A stretch of DNA of 64,000 nt, from contig OZ253559.1 of NCBI GenBank assembly GCA_965262785.1, positions 2,480,001 to 2,544,000 on the forward strand. The letters are read 5' to 3'. Position 1 is the first letter of the stretch, and every line of letters begins with the position of its first letter. A program made the translations under genes and the position numbers. This document shows, one piece after another, positions 10,395 to 19,325 of the stretch. This DNA comes from G965218495 sp965262785 (lineage in GTDB: Bacteria > Bacteroidota > Rhodothermia > Rhodothermales > Bin80). Below the pieces are notes generated by a model. It ran no database searches, was not told the DNA's origin, and saw nothing but the letters and a program-made list of their open reading frames with translations.

Positions 10395-10556
10395 CTAGGA
10401 GCCTCCGGCCCGCATCGATGGCTGAACAGACGACGGCTGCCGCCTGGTGCGTGAAGTGGTTTTCGTCGCCGCTTTCCGTTTTTTGACCTTCGGTGCCACC
10501 CTGCGTACGGCTTCCTCGAAGGGTATGGGTAGCGGTTCTATGATTCTGGGACGCAT
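10395..10556 (-). CDS. small basic protein, possible transposon passenger
   Basis: This 53-residue frame starts at the ATG at 10556 and opens MRPRIIEPLPIPFEEAV, followed by a stretch very rich in Lys, Arg and Thr. The acidic-to-hydrophobic opening followed by a basic tail looks like short proteins that often precede methyltransferase or antitoxin genes, which is pattern memory only. It lies between the transposase and the MT-A70 gene in the same orientation. A longer alternative frame on the same strand (10252-10611) has a less protein-like composition. Confidence 0.35.
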   Translation of the reverse strand: MRPRIIEPLPIPFEEAVRRVAPKVKKRKAATKTTSRTRRQPSSVQPSMRAGGS

Positions 10557-10660
10557 GGTATCGGGGTTTTGGGGTGGTCGGGTGTGTGCATAGCACTACC
10601 CATATATACACATAAGGATAGGAAAAGTCTAATCCTTCACAAAACGCTCACGAGGCTACG

Positions 10661-11214
10661 CTACGCAATTAGTCCTGCGTAGGTCAGTCGTTTGCCTTCG
10701 CTAGCCCGTATCACGCCAGCCAGTGCAGGTAAGCCAGTGGCGGTACGCGTATTGTGCCGGTACACGTACTCATCTACGTAGCGGTGCAGGTGCTTAAAGC
10801 TCCACCAGTGATGCGTACCGTAATAGCCGCGCTTCAATAGCGCCCAGAACGATTCGATGCCGTTTGTGCTGGCTCTACCGTTGACGTACTCGCCTGCGCT
10901 GTGTTTGACGGTCTCATGCTCAAAGGCTCTGTCAAGGCCCGTGTAGGCCGTATACTCGTCTGTATAGAGGGTTGAGCCAGCCTTCACGTTGTCGATCACC
11001 GCGCCTTGTAACGTGGCCTTATCGGTCTTTGCTACCGGCATTGCCACTACCTGCCCGCTCCGTGCTTTCATGCCTAGTACGGCCGCCTTGCCTACGGCTC
11101 CGCGCCCTGCGTTCAGCCGCTTGCTTCTGTGCTTGTTCTTCTCTTTGCCGCCGATGTACACCTCGTCTATCTCCACTTCACCGTGCGCCGTGAAAAGGCG
11201 CTTTCCTGTGGCGG
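10661..11214 (-). pseudogene. IS1595 transposase, catalytic 3' part
   Basis: This carries the ISXO2-like DDE domain: VEIDEVYIGG (first Asp), LYTDEYTAY (second Asp) and NGIESFWALLKRG, followed by the HLHRYVDEYVYRHN tail usual at the C-terminus. The frame can be read back to LFTAHGEVEIDE at the intron border near 11214. It is cut from its zinc-ribbon N-terminal half by the 853-nt intron. By my boundaries the two halves join one base out of frame, so the gene may carry an additional small lesion or the intron end is one base off. Confidence 0.85.
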
Positions 11215-12067
11215 GTGCGAATCCCGCCCAACATCTGTCGCTCCAGTTGGTAGCGGCTACAGCGTATTATGGAGGTAACAACATAGTATGAAGCACTGTG
11301 GTTAACGGGCTACGTGAGTAGCTTAGCGACCATGCGGGCCGGAACGTGAGTGAACGCTGAGCAGGCCCCGAAACGGGTGATGCGAGTGTCGACCTTCCGG
11401 TGATATGGGGAAGACCGCTGCGGCTCGGGAAGCGAGCGACAAAGGCACCGAGACCGACTCGCCGGGGTATTGGCGCTGGCACGCATGGAAGATCAGGAGA
11501 GTTGCAACACGGGAAGCCCTATTGGTGGTGTGGCACGCACCAACTGGAAGCTCTTTGAGCCAGGCCAGGCTGATAGGGTGGCGGAGTGGCCCGTATTACT
11601 GAAGACGCGGGGTAATGCCCGTCGAGGGAAGGGGCCGCAGGTGCGGAGCGGTGTTCAAAGGGTGAAAGGCCCCGGAAATAATGGCATAGCCTACCATCCG
11701 ATCAGGGTCGGTGAATCCAGCGACACCACATGCGTAAGTGAAGGACCCGTAGGCCAGTCGCATTCTATGCGATGCTGGCGTACGGGGTTGTCAGGGCGTA
11801 AACAGGCCTGTCAACGCGTTATCCGCGGTATAGGGTGGCTGTAAGGAGCGTGTCGCTCCTTGCGTAGTGGAAGTCCTATGCGGCAGGAGAAGCGGTCCGA
11901 GTGCGAGTGGCATGATCCGCCTGGAGAGCCGGGTACGGGAAAACCGTACGCCCGGTTCGGTGGGCGGCGGGAGGAAACACGGTGATGGAAGCCGGACTGA
12001 GGCCCGGAGCGAAAGCGACGGAATGGCCACCGGATCCTAAGGCAGGTGCGCCTCCCGCCGACCCTAC
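11215..12067 (+). mobile_element. ORF-less group II intron inserted antisense in the IS1595 transposase
   Basis: The plus strand opens with GTGCGAATCCCGCCCAAC, a group II 5' end. It contains a domain V-like hairpin at 11926-11958 (GAGCCGGGTACGGG, GAAA-type loop, closing CCCGGTTC) with the AGC triad. It ends ACCCTAC, with a branch-point-like A about seven bases before the end. GGCGGGAGG (11964-11972) can pair with CCTCCCGCC (12051-12059) as domain VI. No reverse transcriptase is encoded, so mobility would need a protein supplied elsewhere. The intron lies on the strand opposite the transposase, so it cannot be spliced out of the transposase mRNA. Confidence 0.78.
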
Positions 12068-12460
12068 GTCCAACAGGACGCGGCCATCGTTGCAGGCTAA
12101 CCGGATACGGTGCTCCAGAAACCACGCTGTTTTCTGCGTAACTCCGAGTTCCTTCGCCAACTGAATGCTGGAGATGCCTTTGCGGGCCGTCGTCATGATG
12201 TACATGGCAAGCAACCACTTTTGCAGCGGTACTCTGGACTTCTCCATGATCGTCCCCGTTCGGACGCTGAACCGCTGCTTACCCGTTGGGCAGTCACCGC
12301 ATTTGAAGCCCATGCCGTCATTGATCCGCCATACCTTCATGCTGCCGCAACGCGGGCAGGCCGGTTCGGTGCCCCACCGTTGGCGGGCTATGTACTTGCG
12401 GCACGTGGCTTCATCGGGGAACCGCTGAAAGAAGCTGGACAGGCTGATGTAGTTCTTCAT
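12068..12460 (-). pseudogene. IS1595 transposase, zinc-ribbon 5' part
   Basis: The N-terminal half starts at the ATG at 12460 and has the zinc ribbon C-x2-C...C-x2-C (PACPRCG and FKCGDC) and the helix-turn-helix-like GISSIQLAKELGVTQKTAWF that precedes the DDE domain in this family. Reading through the intron would add an unrelated tail after RVLLD. Upstream at about 12470-12490 is a short GTCTGC tandem repeat. Confidence 0.85.
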
Positions 12461-12546
12461 GGCAAGGTTGCGTCTGCGTCTGCGTCTGCCATAAGATACT
12501 GAATTGTACCATTAGAATTGCGGACTTCACACGATCTTGACTAATT

Positions 12547-12574
12547 ATTTGGTACAATTATCGATATAGTTCCC
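12547..12574. repeat. right terminal inverted repeat of the IS1595 transposon
   Basis: This 28-bp end is followed immediately by the second ATTTCAAA. It pairs with 8270-8297 in inverted orientation with three mismatches. Confidence 0.92.
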
Positions 12575-12582
12575 ATTTCAAA
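12575..12582. repeat. target-site duplication, right copy (ATTTCAAA)
   Basis: Identical to 8262-8269. On the coding strand it reads TTTGAAAT, spanning the Phe-Glu codons where the phosphorylase was interrupted. Confidence 0.93.
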
Positions 12583-12909
12583 GGGGCCCAAAAAGCAGTC
12601 CGAAAACGGCTCCCAAAGCTGCGGCGTGTGCAGGATGGTTAGTGGGCCAGTATGGTGGTGGGCGTCGTGAACCTTGTCATCGGTCACGTATGGGAACAGT
12701 GCGTGCTCTGCATTTCTTCGGCCCGCAGTAAGGCCTCCGCTACTGGACACAAACATCCAGTGGTCCGAGTCGCTTACTATCGAAATAAGAAACGGCCGCA
12801 GCGCATCGTAGTCGCGAATCACACACCACGTCTCGCCCGCGAGGGTAACCAATTCCCCCGATGCTGAACTCTGCATCGCCTCAACAGAGTCGTTGCCTAG
12901 GACCGCCAC
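12575..12909 (-). pseudogene. clan GH-Q phosphorylase, 5' fragment
   Basis: This is the N-terminal part of the phosphorylase continued at 5204-8261. It starts at GTG 12909, three bases after the stop of the upstream glycosidase, with GGAGAG as ribosome-binding site; an in-frame TAG just upstream excludes an earlier start. Motifs SSSGGLTAGRRN, YVTDDKVHD and LWEPFSD fit the N-terminal sandwich domain of GH94/GH149-type enzymes. After GPFE the frame enters the transposon and stops within 12 codons (IIVPNN). The joined frame counts 3,393 bases, an exact multiple of three. Confidence 0.88.
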
Positions 12910-12912
12910 GGG

Positions 12913-14226
12913 CTACTCTCCTACGTAGAATGGTATGTTGGCATGCCCCGCGCTGCCTTGCCCGTCGCGGATATAGACAAAAATGCGGTAGGCACCGGGC
13001 TGACTGGGAGCGGCGAAGCTGATTTCTGCGCCGACAGGTATTTGAACCAGGCCCGCAAGGTTCTCGGGGACCTGCTCGTCGTCACCGCCGTGCCCGAGGC
13101 TTGTGCTTTCGCGCTTGATCTCCCAGTTGTACGACAGTGAATCCCCCTCAGGGTCAGCGGCTGAGACCTGTGCTGCATACGGCATATCCGGCTTGAGCCG
13201 CACGCTGTCTGTGGCCGCTCGGCCATCAAGCGTCATGCCCTTCAGTCGCGGAGCGCGGTTGGCTGGGAGCGATCCGGTCCAGATGTGGTGCATCACATCG
13301 ACAGGTTCAGTTTTTTCCCCAGACTCCAAAAATATGCCGTACCACGTTGGCGTCCGCTCCTGCTTTTGTCCCCAAAGAAACACGTACGATCCAAGGCACT
13401 GTGTCTCATCTGAAGCTATGGCAATCTCGTACCGCTCGCGGTAGAAGTCGGCTTTGACAGAGCTATTGTTCTCAATCGGCGCACCCCAAGGGGTTGTCGC
13501 AACTTCCCAATGTCCGGTTGCACCCCATTCTGTGACCATGTACGGGCCATCCCAGCCAGCGGTTTTGAGGTCTTGAGGAAGGTTGACGATGGCCCCATAG
13601 CTTTGGATGCTTAGCAGGTCGAGGTTGGGTGCGCGCTCCTTGATGTCGCGTACAAGTTCCGGGTATATGCCAGCCAGCATCGTGGTCGTGGGGTGGTTCG
13701 GGTCAACTTCATGAATCATTTCCGAAATGCCGTTAACAGCGTCCCAGACTGCCGGGTTGACAGATCCTAGATTGAGTTCATTTCCAATGCCCCACGCGAG
13801 CAGGGCCGGGTGGTCTTTGTACGTCACTACCTCTTCGCGGACAGCCTCAAGCTGCGCGGCAACGGCTACGGGGTCATCGTAGTCGAACCCGAACACTCCT
13901 CGCCCCTGGCCTTCGCGTTCCCGGGCAATGTCGATTCCCATGGTCACATAGACGCCATTTTGATGTGCACGTTCAAGTACTTCCATTCCTGTAGACTGGC
14001 CGTTGTCCGTACGCCAGGTGCGGAAGGAATTTCCGCCGTGCAGCGCCAGCCGTTCGACGTCGCCGAACTCCAGGCCGGCGCCATGGATGTAAAACGGCTT
14101 CCCATCCACGTAGAGACGGTAGGCGCCATTGTCCTGCCGGACCTCAACTTTAGCTGGTCCTGGCTCCACACTGCAGGCTACAAAAAGAAGTAGCGCAGCT
14201 GCAGGCCAATTCCTGAGATAGTTCAT
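12913..14226 (-). CDS. clan GH-A glycoside hydrolase lipoprotein, probable beta-glucan hydrolase
   Basis: A 437-residue protein with lipobox FVAC (C18). A TIM-barrel of the GH2/GH5-like clan GH-A follows, with acid/base in WGIGNELN (E150) and a likely nucleophile in VTEWGATG (E233). The last 120 residues form an Ig/cadherin-like sandwich (DPEGDSLSYNWEI, YRIFVYIRDGQG). It sits five bases after the MFS permease stop and three bases before the phosphorylase GTG, so the three form an operon. Family GH158 or a GH2-type exo-enzyme are possible. The exact substrate is inferred from the neighbouring laminarinases. Confidence 0.8.
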   Translation of the reverse strand: MNYLRNWPAAALLLFVACSVEPGPAKVEVRQDNGAYRLYVDGKPFYIHGAGLEFGDVERLALHGGNSFRTWRTDNGQSTGMEVLERAHQNGVYVTMGIDIAREREGQGRGVFGFDYDDPVAVAAQLEAVREEVVTYKDHPALLAWGIGNELNLGSVNPAVWDAVNGISEMIHEVDPNHPTTTMLAGIYPELVRDIKERAPNLDLLSIQSYGAIVNLPQDLKTAGWDGPYMVTEWGATGHWEVATTPWGAPIENNSSVKADFYRERYEIAIASDETQCLGSYVFLWGQKQERTPTWYGIFLESGEKTEPVDVMHHIWTGSLPANRAPRLKGMTLDGRAATDSVRLKPDMPYAAQVSAADPEGDSLSYNWEIKRESTSLGHGGDDEQVPENLAGLVQIPVGAEISFAAPSQPGAYRIFVYIRDGQGSAGHANIPFYVGE

Positions 14227-14231
14227 GAGTC

Positions 14232-15803
14232 TTATGCGGTTGCGGGGTCGTTGCGCATGAGCAGGGATTCAAGCTCTTCCAGCGACTTGCCCTTGGTTTC
14301 GGAGACTCGGGCAATGACAAACACAAGTCCAAGAACGGCGAAAACGCCATACAGCAAGAAGGTCAGGGCGTTGCCCAGGTTGGCCAATTCCCAAGGAAAG
14401 AATTGTTGTACTGCCCAGCTTACGGCGGAATTAATGAGGCCTACAAAGGAGATGGCAAGGCCTCGTATCCGGTTGGGGAAGAGTTCTGAAAACAGCACCC
14501 ACATTACTGGGCCCACCGACACGGCGAAAGACGCCACAAAAGCCAGGATCCCGAACAGGATCAGCAGTGAATTCATCTCGATCGCGGCAGTGATGATTTC
14601 TGATTGGTGCTGCAGTGCCATCTCTGCACCGGCAGCAACACTTACAGCCTCCTTGAATGCGAGATCTGAGGCAAAGGTCTCTCCGGCCAGCGGCATCAGC
14701 AAAGCACTTACCTCTTCAGGAAGCGCGGCCATAGCGCCCGGCTCCAACGTATAGGACGCAGACCAGAAGCCGAAGGCCAATACGGCCATTGAGATGGCTA
14801 TGCCCGCCAATCCGATGACGAGCAGGGGCTTGCGGCCGAGGCGGTCTATCAGCAGGATGGCGACTACTGTAAACGCAAGGTTAACCAGCCCTACCAGAAT
14901 GGCTTGCATGAACGAGGCGTCGGTCCCGATTCCAGACTGCTCGAAGATCATCGGTGCGTAAAAGAACACGGCGTTAATGCCTGTGATTTGTTGTACCACC
15001 GCGATTACCACACCGACCAGCAGCACAAGCCGTAGGGCAGGGGCGAATAGTGCGCTAAGCTTTGCTTTCTCCTTGCGGGTATCTGCCTCCAGACTCCTGA
15101 GCACCTCTGTCAGATCGCGCCGGGCGGCTTCCGTTCCACTGGCCTTTTCCATAATGGCGAGGCCGACTTCGCTCTGGCCATTCATTACCAGCCATCTCGG
15201 GCTTTCCGGCACGGCAAAGAGGCAGAAGAAATAAAGCACAGCAGGAAGCGTCTCAAGGCCGAGCATCCAGCGCCAGTTGTAGGGGCCGAACATAAGCGAC
15301 TGTGCCCATTCGGCGTCTGACTGCCCGAGCTGCAGGATGAGGTAGTTGGTGAAGAAAGCAACGGAGATGCCAATGACGATGTTCAATTGGTTGAAGGACA
15401 CCATCTGCCCGCGCATGGCCGGCGGGGCAATCTCTGCGATGTACATGGGGGCAATGATGAGCGAAGCACCTACGCCGAAGCCGCCAATCATGCGGGCTAT
15501 AACCAGAAATGTGTAGCTGGGGGCCAGCGCGGAGCCAACGGCCGAGATGGCAAAGAGCACTGCGGCTCCGTACAGCACACTGCGCCGGCCAATGGCATCG
15601 CTAAGGGGGCCGGACACCATCATTGCCAGCGTAGCCGTCAGCGTCAGTGAACTCACGGCCCATCCTAGCTCCAGCGAAGAGAGGGAGAATTCGACTTCAA
15701 TAAACTTTACCACGCCGGAAATCACCGACGCGTCAAATCCCATCAGGAATCCGCCCAGCGCGACTATGAGCGCGGTACGGGCAACGTACATCCGGTTATT
15801 CAT
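14232..15803 (-). CDS. sugar-porter family MFS transporter
   Basis: A 523-residue permease with about 12 membrane helices. Sugar-porter signatures include GRRSVLYG in loop 2-3, RMIGGFGVG, PMYIAEIAP, PESPRWLV after helix 6 and DRLGRKPLL in loop 8-9. The Q-Q-I-T-G-I-N motif (VVQQITGINAVFFYAP) is the sugar-binding helix 7. An unusually long loop of roughly 50 residues lies between helices 9 and 10 (about residues 355-410). It is the first gene of the operon feeding the GH-A enzyme and the phosphorylase, so it probably imports glucose or short beta-glucans across the inner membrane. Confidence 0.9.
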   Translation of the reverse strand: MNNRMYVARTALIVALGGFLMGFDASVISGVVKFIEVEFSLSSLELGWAVSSLTLTATLAMMVSGPLSDAIGRRSVLYGAAVLFAISAVGSALAPSYTFLVIARMIGGFGVGASLIIAPMYIAEIAPPAMRGQMVSFNQLNIVIGISVAFFTNYLILQLGQSDAEWAQSLMFGPYNWRWMLGLETLPAVLYFFCLFAVPESPRWLVMNGQSEVGLAIMEKASGTEAARRDLTEVLRSLEADTRKEKAKLSALFAPALRLVLLVGVVIAVVQQITGINAVFFYAPMIFEQSGIGTDASFMQAILVGLVNLAFTVVAILLIDRLGRKPLLVIGLAGIAISMAVLAFGFWSASYTLEPGAMAALPEEVSALLMPLAGETFASDLAFKEAVSVAAGAEMALQHQSEIITAAIEMNSLLILFGILAFVASFAVSVGPVMWVLFSELFPNRIRGLAISFVGLINSAVSWAVQQFFPWELANLGNALTFLLYGVFAVLGLVFVIARVSETKGKSLEELESLLMRNDPATA

Positions 15804-16092
15804 GAGGCAAAAGGGTGATTATCGCGAATCTGCGGCGCTTGGAATACTGCGAAGTGGCAATAGTAACGTCCGATCCCAAACCAAGAGTCGTCAGCGCCTA
15901 TTGCGTCCAGAAGATATTAAAGGTCAGTCAGCTTGGCGATGTGCTTGTCCACTCCGCCTGAATTATGGCCTCCGCAAGACAAAATATACGTCATGCAGAA
16001 GCCCACGAGGTAGTTAGGAATCAAAGACGGTAGATGTCAAGCAGCGCGGCCCTTTGCTAATGCCTGCGGCGCGACTATGCGCCTTTGTCGGG

Positions 16093-17940
16093 CTAGCGGA
16101 GAAGCAGCATCGAACGTTGCCGCAGTGCCTGTGCGGTCGTTAGACGAAAAAAATACAGCCCGCCTCCCAGTCCGGCACCGTCAAAGCGGGCATGGTATTG
16201 GCCAGGCATGTGATGATGATCTACGAGGGTGGCAACGTGCTGTCCCAGGATGTTAAATACTTCCAGCTTGACCGGGCCGGGGCGTTCGATGCTATAGCTT
16301 ACACTGGTCTCATTCTTAAACGGGTTGGGGTAGTTTGCATGAAGCATTGCCCCGGCGCGAATCCCCTCAAAGTCGGCCGCCAATGGCCGCAAAAACGTGA
16401 ATCGTATCCAATTCACGTTGGTGCTGTTGACATCAATCGTCAAACGCAGGTCGTGCACGCCCTTGGGCAATTCTACGTCTGGTTGAAATACAACAGTCCA
16501 CTGGTTTGGGGTAATTGGAGAGTCGTAGACGACCGCGTCCTGGCCATCGATCGCCAGAGTAAAGGCCGCTCGTGCGCCCTGGGTAGAAAGCCGTACGAAA
16601 AACGTGTAGAGACCGCGCTGGGCCACATTGGCCGTGTACGACAGCCATTCACGACGGGATGCAAGCACATGATAGCCGGCGCCGTCGGTGGTTTGGTACA
16701 CCTCTACACCCTCTGCTTGGCGAATGCCGTCTCCATGGTTGGGCTGGTTGATGTCGAAGTATCCGACATTCTGGCCGCCCAGATCAAAGTACTCTGCCTC
16801 GATTTTTCCGGGTACTGCATGAGGGGCGACAAGGTAGGGAGCCTTGCCGCACGAATTGCCCACTGAGAGGGCAATGGTATCGGCATGGGCTACCCATCCG
16901 AGATCGTCTACGGCCATGGCACTGAGCTCGTAGCAGCCTTCGTGCACTCCTTTCACCGTGTACTCGTACGGTGGCGCGGCAAACTGGCTGAGAATTCCGT
17001 CGGCTTGGAGCAGCTTTACGCGTTGCACCGTGCCATCAGGATCCGAGGCATTGGCCATGATGCTCAGTGTGTCCCCAGGTGCCAGCATTGTGGATGCAGA
17101 TATCGTGACCTGGGGCTGGGCCAGATAGCGAAATACCCGCACATAGTCAATGACGAACTGCTGTGGAAAAATCGAATCATCAATGCCCTGAGCGCCGCCC
17201 CAGCTACCCCCTATGGCGATGTTTAGCAGGAGATGAAAGGGGTGGTTGAATGGCCAGGATGTCCAGCCTTCATTCTCGTTGCGATATGTGAAGTAGACGC
17301 TTCCATCAATAGAGAAATCGATCCGCGCAGGGGTCCAGTCGATACTGTAGTCGTGAAATGCCGATTGTGCGTCAGCTATAATCTGGCTGCCGCCTTTGGC
17401 GTTGTTCCTTTGGTGATTGTACTTGCTAGTATGAATGGTGCCGTGGACCTTGCCTGCATCGTGCCCGACATGCTCCATGATGTCTATCTCGCCGTTGTCG
17501 GGCCAGCCACCGTTGCCATAAATCCAGTTGGTAGGTAGCATCCAGATAGCGGGCCAGGTGCCGCGTCCCGATGGAAGCATCGCACGCACTTGGATGCGAC
17601 CATGTGTCCAATCACCTTTGGTCTTGGTAACCAACCGGGCGGAAGTGTAGTCCTTTCCGGCGTACGGCTCCTTGTGTGCCTCAATGATGAGCTTGGAACC
17701 GTCAACGCGCGCATTCTTTTCGCGGTGGTCGGTATAGTGTTGCGCTTCATTGTTGCCCCATCCGTCCCCGCCTACGTCGTAGGCCCATCTCGCAGAGTCC
17801 GGGAGGCCTTGGTAATCGAATTCGTCGGCCCAGACCAGCTCCCATGTTTGCGCGTTCGTTGCACCAACAGCGCAGCAAAGACCGACCACCACGGTCGCTA
17901 GGCACCGCTGTGCCACTTGCGCACAAGCCCCTAAGTCCAT
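16093..17940 (-). CDS. secreted GH16 laminarinase with CBM6 and type IX sorting domain
   Basis: A 615-residue protein. Parts in order: signal peptide (cleavage near TNAQ); GH16 domain with GEIDIMEH at 150-157 (E151, D153, E156); an Ig-like linker (about 280-370, SDPDGTVQRVKLL); CBM6 (about 385-520) with KIEAEYFDLGG and the closing VNWIRF; and a C-terminal sorting domain opening ANYPNPFKNETSVSYSI. CBM6 modules next to GH16 commonly bind beta-1,3-glucan. It lies upstream of the MFS gene on the same strand with a 289-base gap, so it may have its own promoter. It would start extracellular laminarin breakdown. Confidence 0.92.
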   Translation of the reverse strand: MDLGACAQVAQRCLATVVVGLCCAVGATNAQTWELVWADEFDYQGLPDSARWAYDVGGDGWGNNEAQHYTDHREKNARVDGSKLIIEAHKEPYAGKDYTSARLVTKTKGDWTHGRIQVRAMLPSGRGTWPAIWMLPTNWIYGNGGWPDNGEIDIMEHVGHDAGKVHGTIHTSKYNHQRNNAKGGSQIIADAQSAFHDYSIDWTPARIDFSIDGSVYFTYRNENEGWTSWPFNHPFHLLLNIAIGGSWGGAQGIDDSIFPQQFVIDYVRVFRYLAQPQVTISASTMLAPGDTLSIMANASDPDGTVQRVKLLQADGILSQFAAPPYEYTVKGVHEGCYELSAMAVDDLGWVAHADTIALSVGNSCGKAPYLVAPHAVPGKIEAEYFDLGGQNVGYFDINQPNHGDGIRQAEGVEVYQTTDGAGYHVLASRREWLSYTANVAQRGLYTFFVRLSTQGARAAFTLAIDGQDAVVYDSPITPNQWTVVFQPDVELPKGVHDLRLTIDVNSTNVNWIRFTFLRPLAADFEGIRAGAMLHANYPNPFKNETSVSYSIERPGPVKLEVFNILGQHVATLVDHHHMPGQYHARFDGAGLGGGLYFFRLTTAQALRQRSMLLLR

Positions 17941-18091
17941 GAGTGGTTTCGTCGCGGTGTGCGAGAGTCGAAATGAGAGGCAGATCGAATTAGTAAGAAT
18001 AACCTAGCCGTGGGCAGGTAGCAAGTCAAGCCGCGTTGGCATCCTTGCGGCTTGGCAAATGGGCGAAGTTGAATAGGCAGGGCTGGATCAT

Positions 18092-19219
18092 CTATTTCGC
18101 TACGTAGTGATTCAGCAGCGCCAACCACCTCGCGCGCACGGCATCTTGGCTGAACTGATGCTCATAACGGGCCCGGGCATGCCGGGAGGCCTCTTGCCAG
18201 GTGCCGACGTCAGACAAATCGGAGATAGCATCTGCGATTGGTGCGGGCGACATAGGTGGAACGAAGCGTGCCTCCTTGTCCTGACGAACCATGTCCCTGA
18301 TGCCGCTGTGGCGCGTGACGATGACGGGTGTTGCTGCGCTGAGCGCCTCTATTATTGAGATTGGCTGTGCTTCTTCGCTGTAGTAGGTAGGCAGCAGGAA
18401 CACGTCTGCTTCGCGGTGGAGGGCATTGATCATGCTTCGGTCTCTGATGGCGCCGTGGTGTGTGACTACCTGATCCAGGCCAAGTGCCTGTACTTTGAAT
18501 GAGAACTTGTCCCGGTCTACATCGGCATTCCAGCGCCCGGCGAAGGAGGCTGCTACGCGTACTCCGCGAGCTTGCGCTTGACCAATTGCGTCCAGAACAT
18601 CCAAATAACCCTTGGAAGCAATCATGTTGCTGAGATAGAGCAGCTTAAGCGGGGCTGCCGCGCGCCGGCCTTTCTGCTTTACAGCAATGTCTCTGGCCGA
18701 TGCGCACGGCTCTACGGTGTAGGGGATGATTGTTCGGCGAGCATCTGGCACCCAAGGCGCTACTTGCGATGAGAGATACTCGCTCAAGAAGACAAACTTG
18801 TCCACGCGTTGTGCCAGCCGCTTGGCGGACCATCCAGTGACCGCGCTGCAGAAGATGCGGTCGAAGTGTCCTCTGTGCGCTATAGCAATCACCTTCTGAC
18901 CAGGAGTGAAGCATGGAAGCGTGGCAACAATGTCGCGCGTGTGACCAAACACCCCCGGAGAAACTGATCCCCACAGTACCGGTGAAGTGGGTGCCGCTGC
19001 CAGTGACTTGCGAAGGCCGGCCCTTTGACGCAGGTAGTGGCGTATTGCATGAAACTGTGAAGTAAGCCCCGATGGTGTCAAAGACTGACTCTTTTGTGCG
19101 GTATCAAACGTTCTCACATCAAATTCCGCCTCCAATAGACGGGCAAGGCGCTCCGTGGCCAATGATTGCCCGTCTATCGGGGGAGGAAAGCGACCGATAA
19201 GGTGGACTGTGGGGCGCAT
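18092..19219 (-). CDS. glycosyltransferase, GT4/GT1 superfamily
   Basis: A 375-residue GT-B-fold glycosyltransferase. The N-terminal half opens with HLIGRFPPPIDGQSLATERL, the acceptor-side loop seen in GT4 enzymes. The C-terminal half has LKLLYLSNMIASKG, FLLPTYYSEEAQPISIIEAL (the E-x7-E motif region) and VIVTRHSGIRDMV. No membrane segment is seen. It stands alone on the minus strand next to tmRNA, so the acceptor is unknown. Capsule, lipopolysaccharide or exopolysaccharide assembly is possible. Confidence 0.82.
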   Translation of the reverse strand: MRPTVHLIGRFPPPIDGQSLATERLARLLEAEFDVRTFDTAQKSQSLTPSGLTSQFHAIRHYLRQRAGLRKSLAAAPTSPVLWGSVSPGVFGHTRDIVATLPCFTPGQKVIAIAHRGHFDRIFCSAVTGWSAKRLAQRVDKFVFLSEYLSSQVAPWVPDARRTIIPYTVEPCASARDIAVKQKGRRAAAPLKLLYLSNMIASKGYLDVLDAIGQAQARGVRVAASFAGRWNADVDRDKFSFKVQALGLDQVVTHHGAIRDRSMINALHREADVFLLPTYYSEEAQPISIIEALSAATPVIVTRHSGIRDMVRQDKEARFVPPMSPAPIADAISDLSDVGTWQEASRHARARYEHQFSQDAVRARWLALLNHYVAK

Positions 19220-19325
19220 AACAGGGAGATGCTAAACTGACGGCCTGAAGGAGAGGACCTCCTCAAGGATGTTCTCAGGCGAATCAAAGCTTGGGAGTCC
19301 GATGCGCGCACCAGTGCATCGTATT

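Larger units (their letters stand above)
8270..12574 (-). mobile_element. IS1595-family transposon carrying DNA methyltransferase genes (4,305 bp)
   Basis: The ends are defined by 28-bp inverted repeats (8270-8297 and 12547-12574, 25 of 28 identical, both opening GGG) and an 8-bp direct repeat. On the minus strand it carries, in order, an IS1595 transposase split by a group II intron, a 53-residue basic ORF, an MT-A70-type methyltransferase, a second DNA methyltransferase and a 147-residue unknown protein. IS1595-family elements with passenger genes are known, especially in the ISPna2-like group. The element sits inside a clan GH-Q phosphorylase gene. Because the split transposase is interrupted by antisense sequence, this copy is probably not able to move by itself. 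Confidence 0.92.

Noticed and set aside
11470..11844. Open frame of 124 codons inside the group II intron as an intron-encoded protein
   Set aside because: It has no reverse transcriptase or maturase motif, and it overlaps structural elements of the intron.
11215..12067. In-frame rejoining of the transposase after intron removal
   Set aside because: With my boundaries the halves differ by one base, so exact restoration is not claimed.
12470..12490. GTCTGC tandem repeat as a microsatellite switch
   Set aside because: Only about three units, upstream of an already split transposase; no link to a reading frame.
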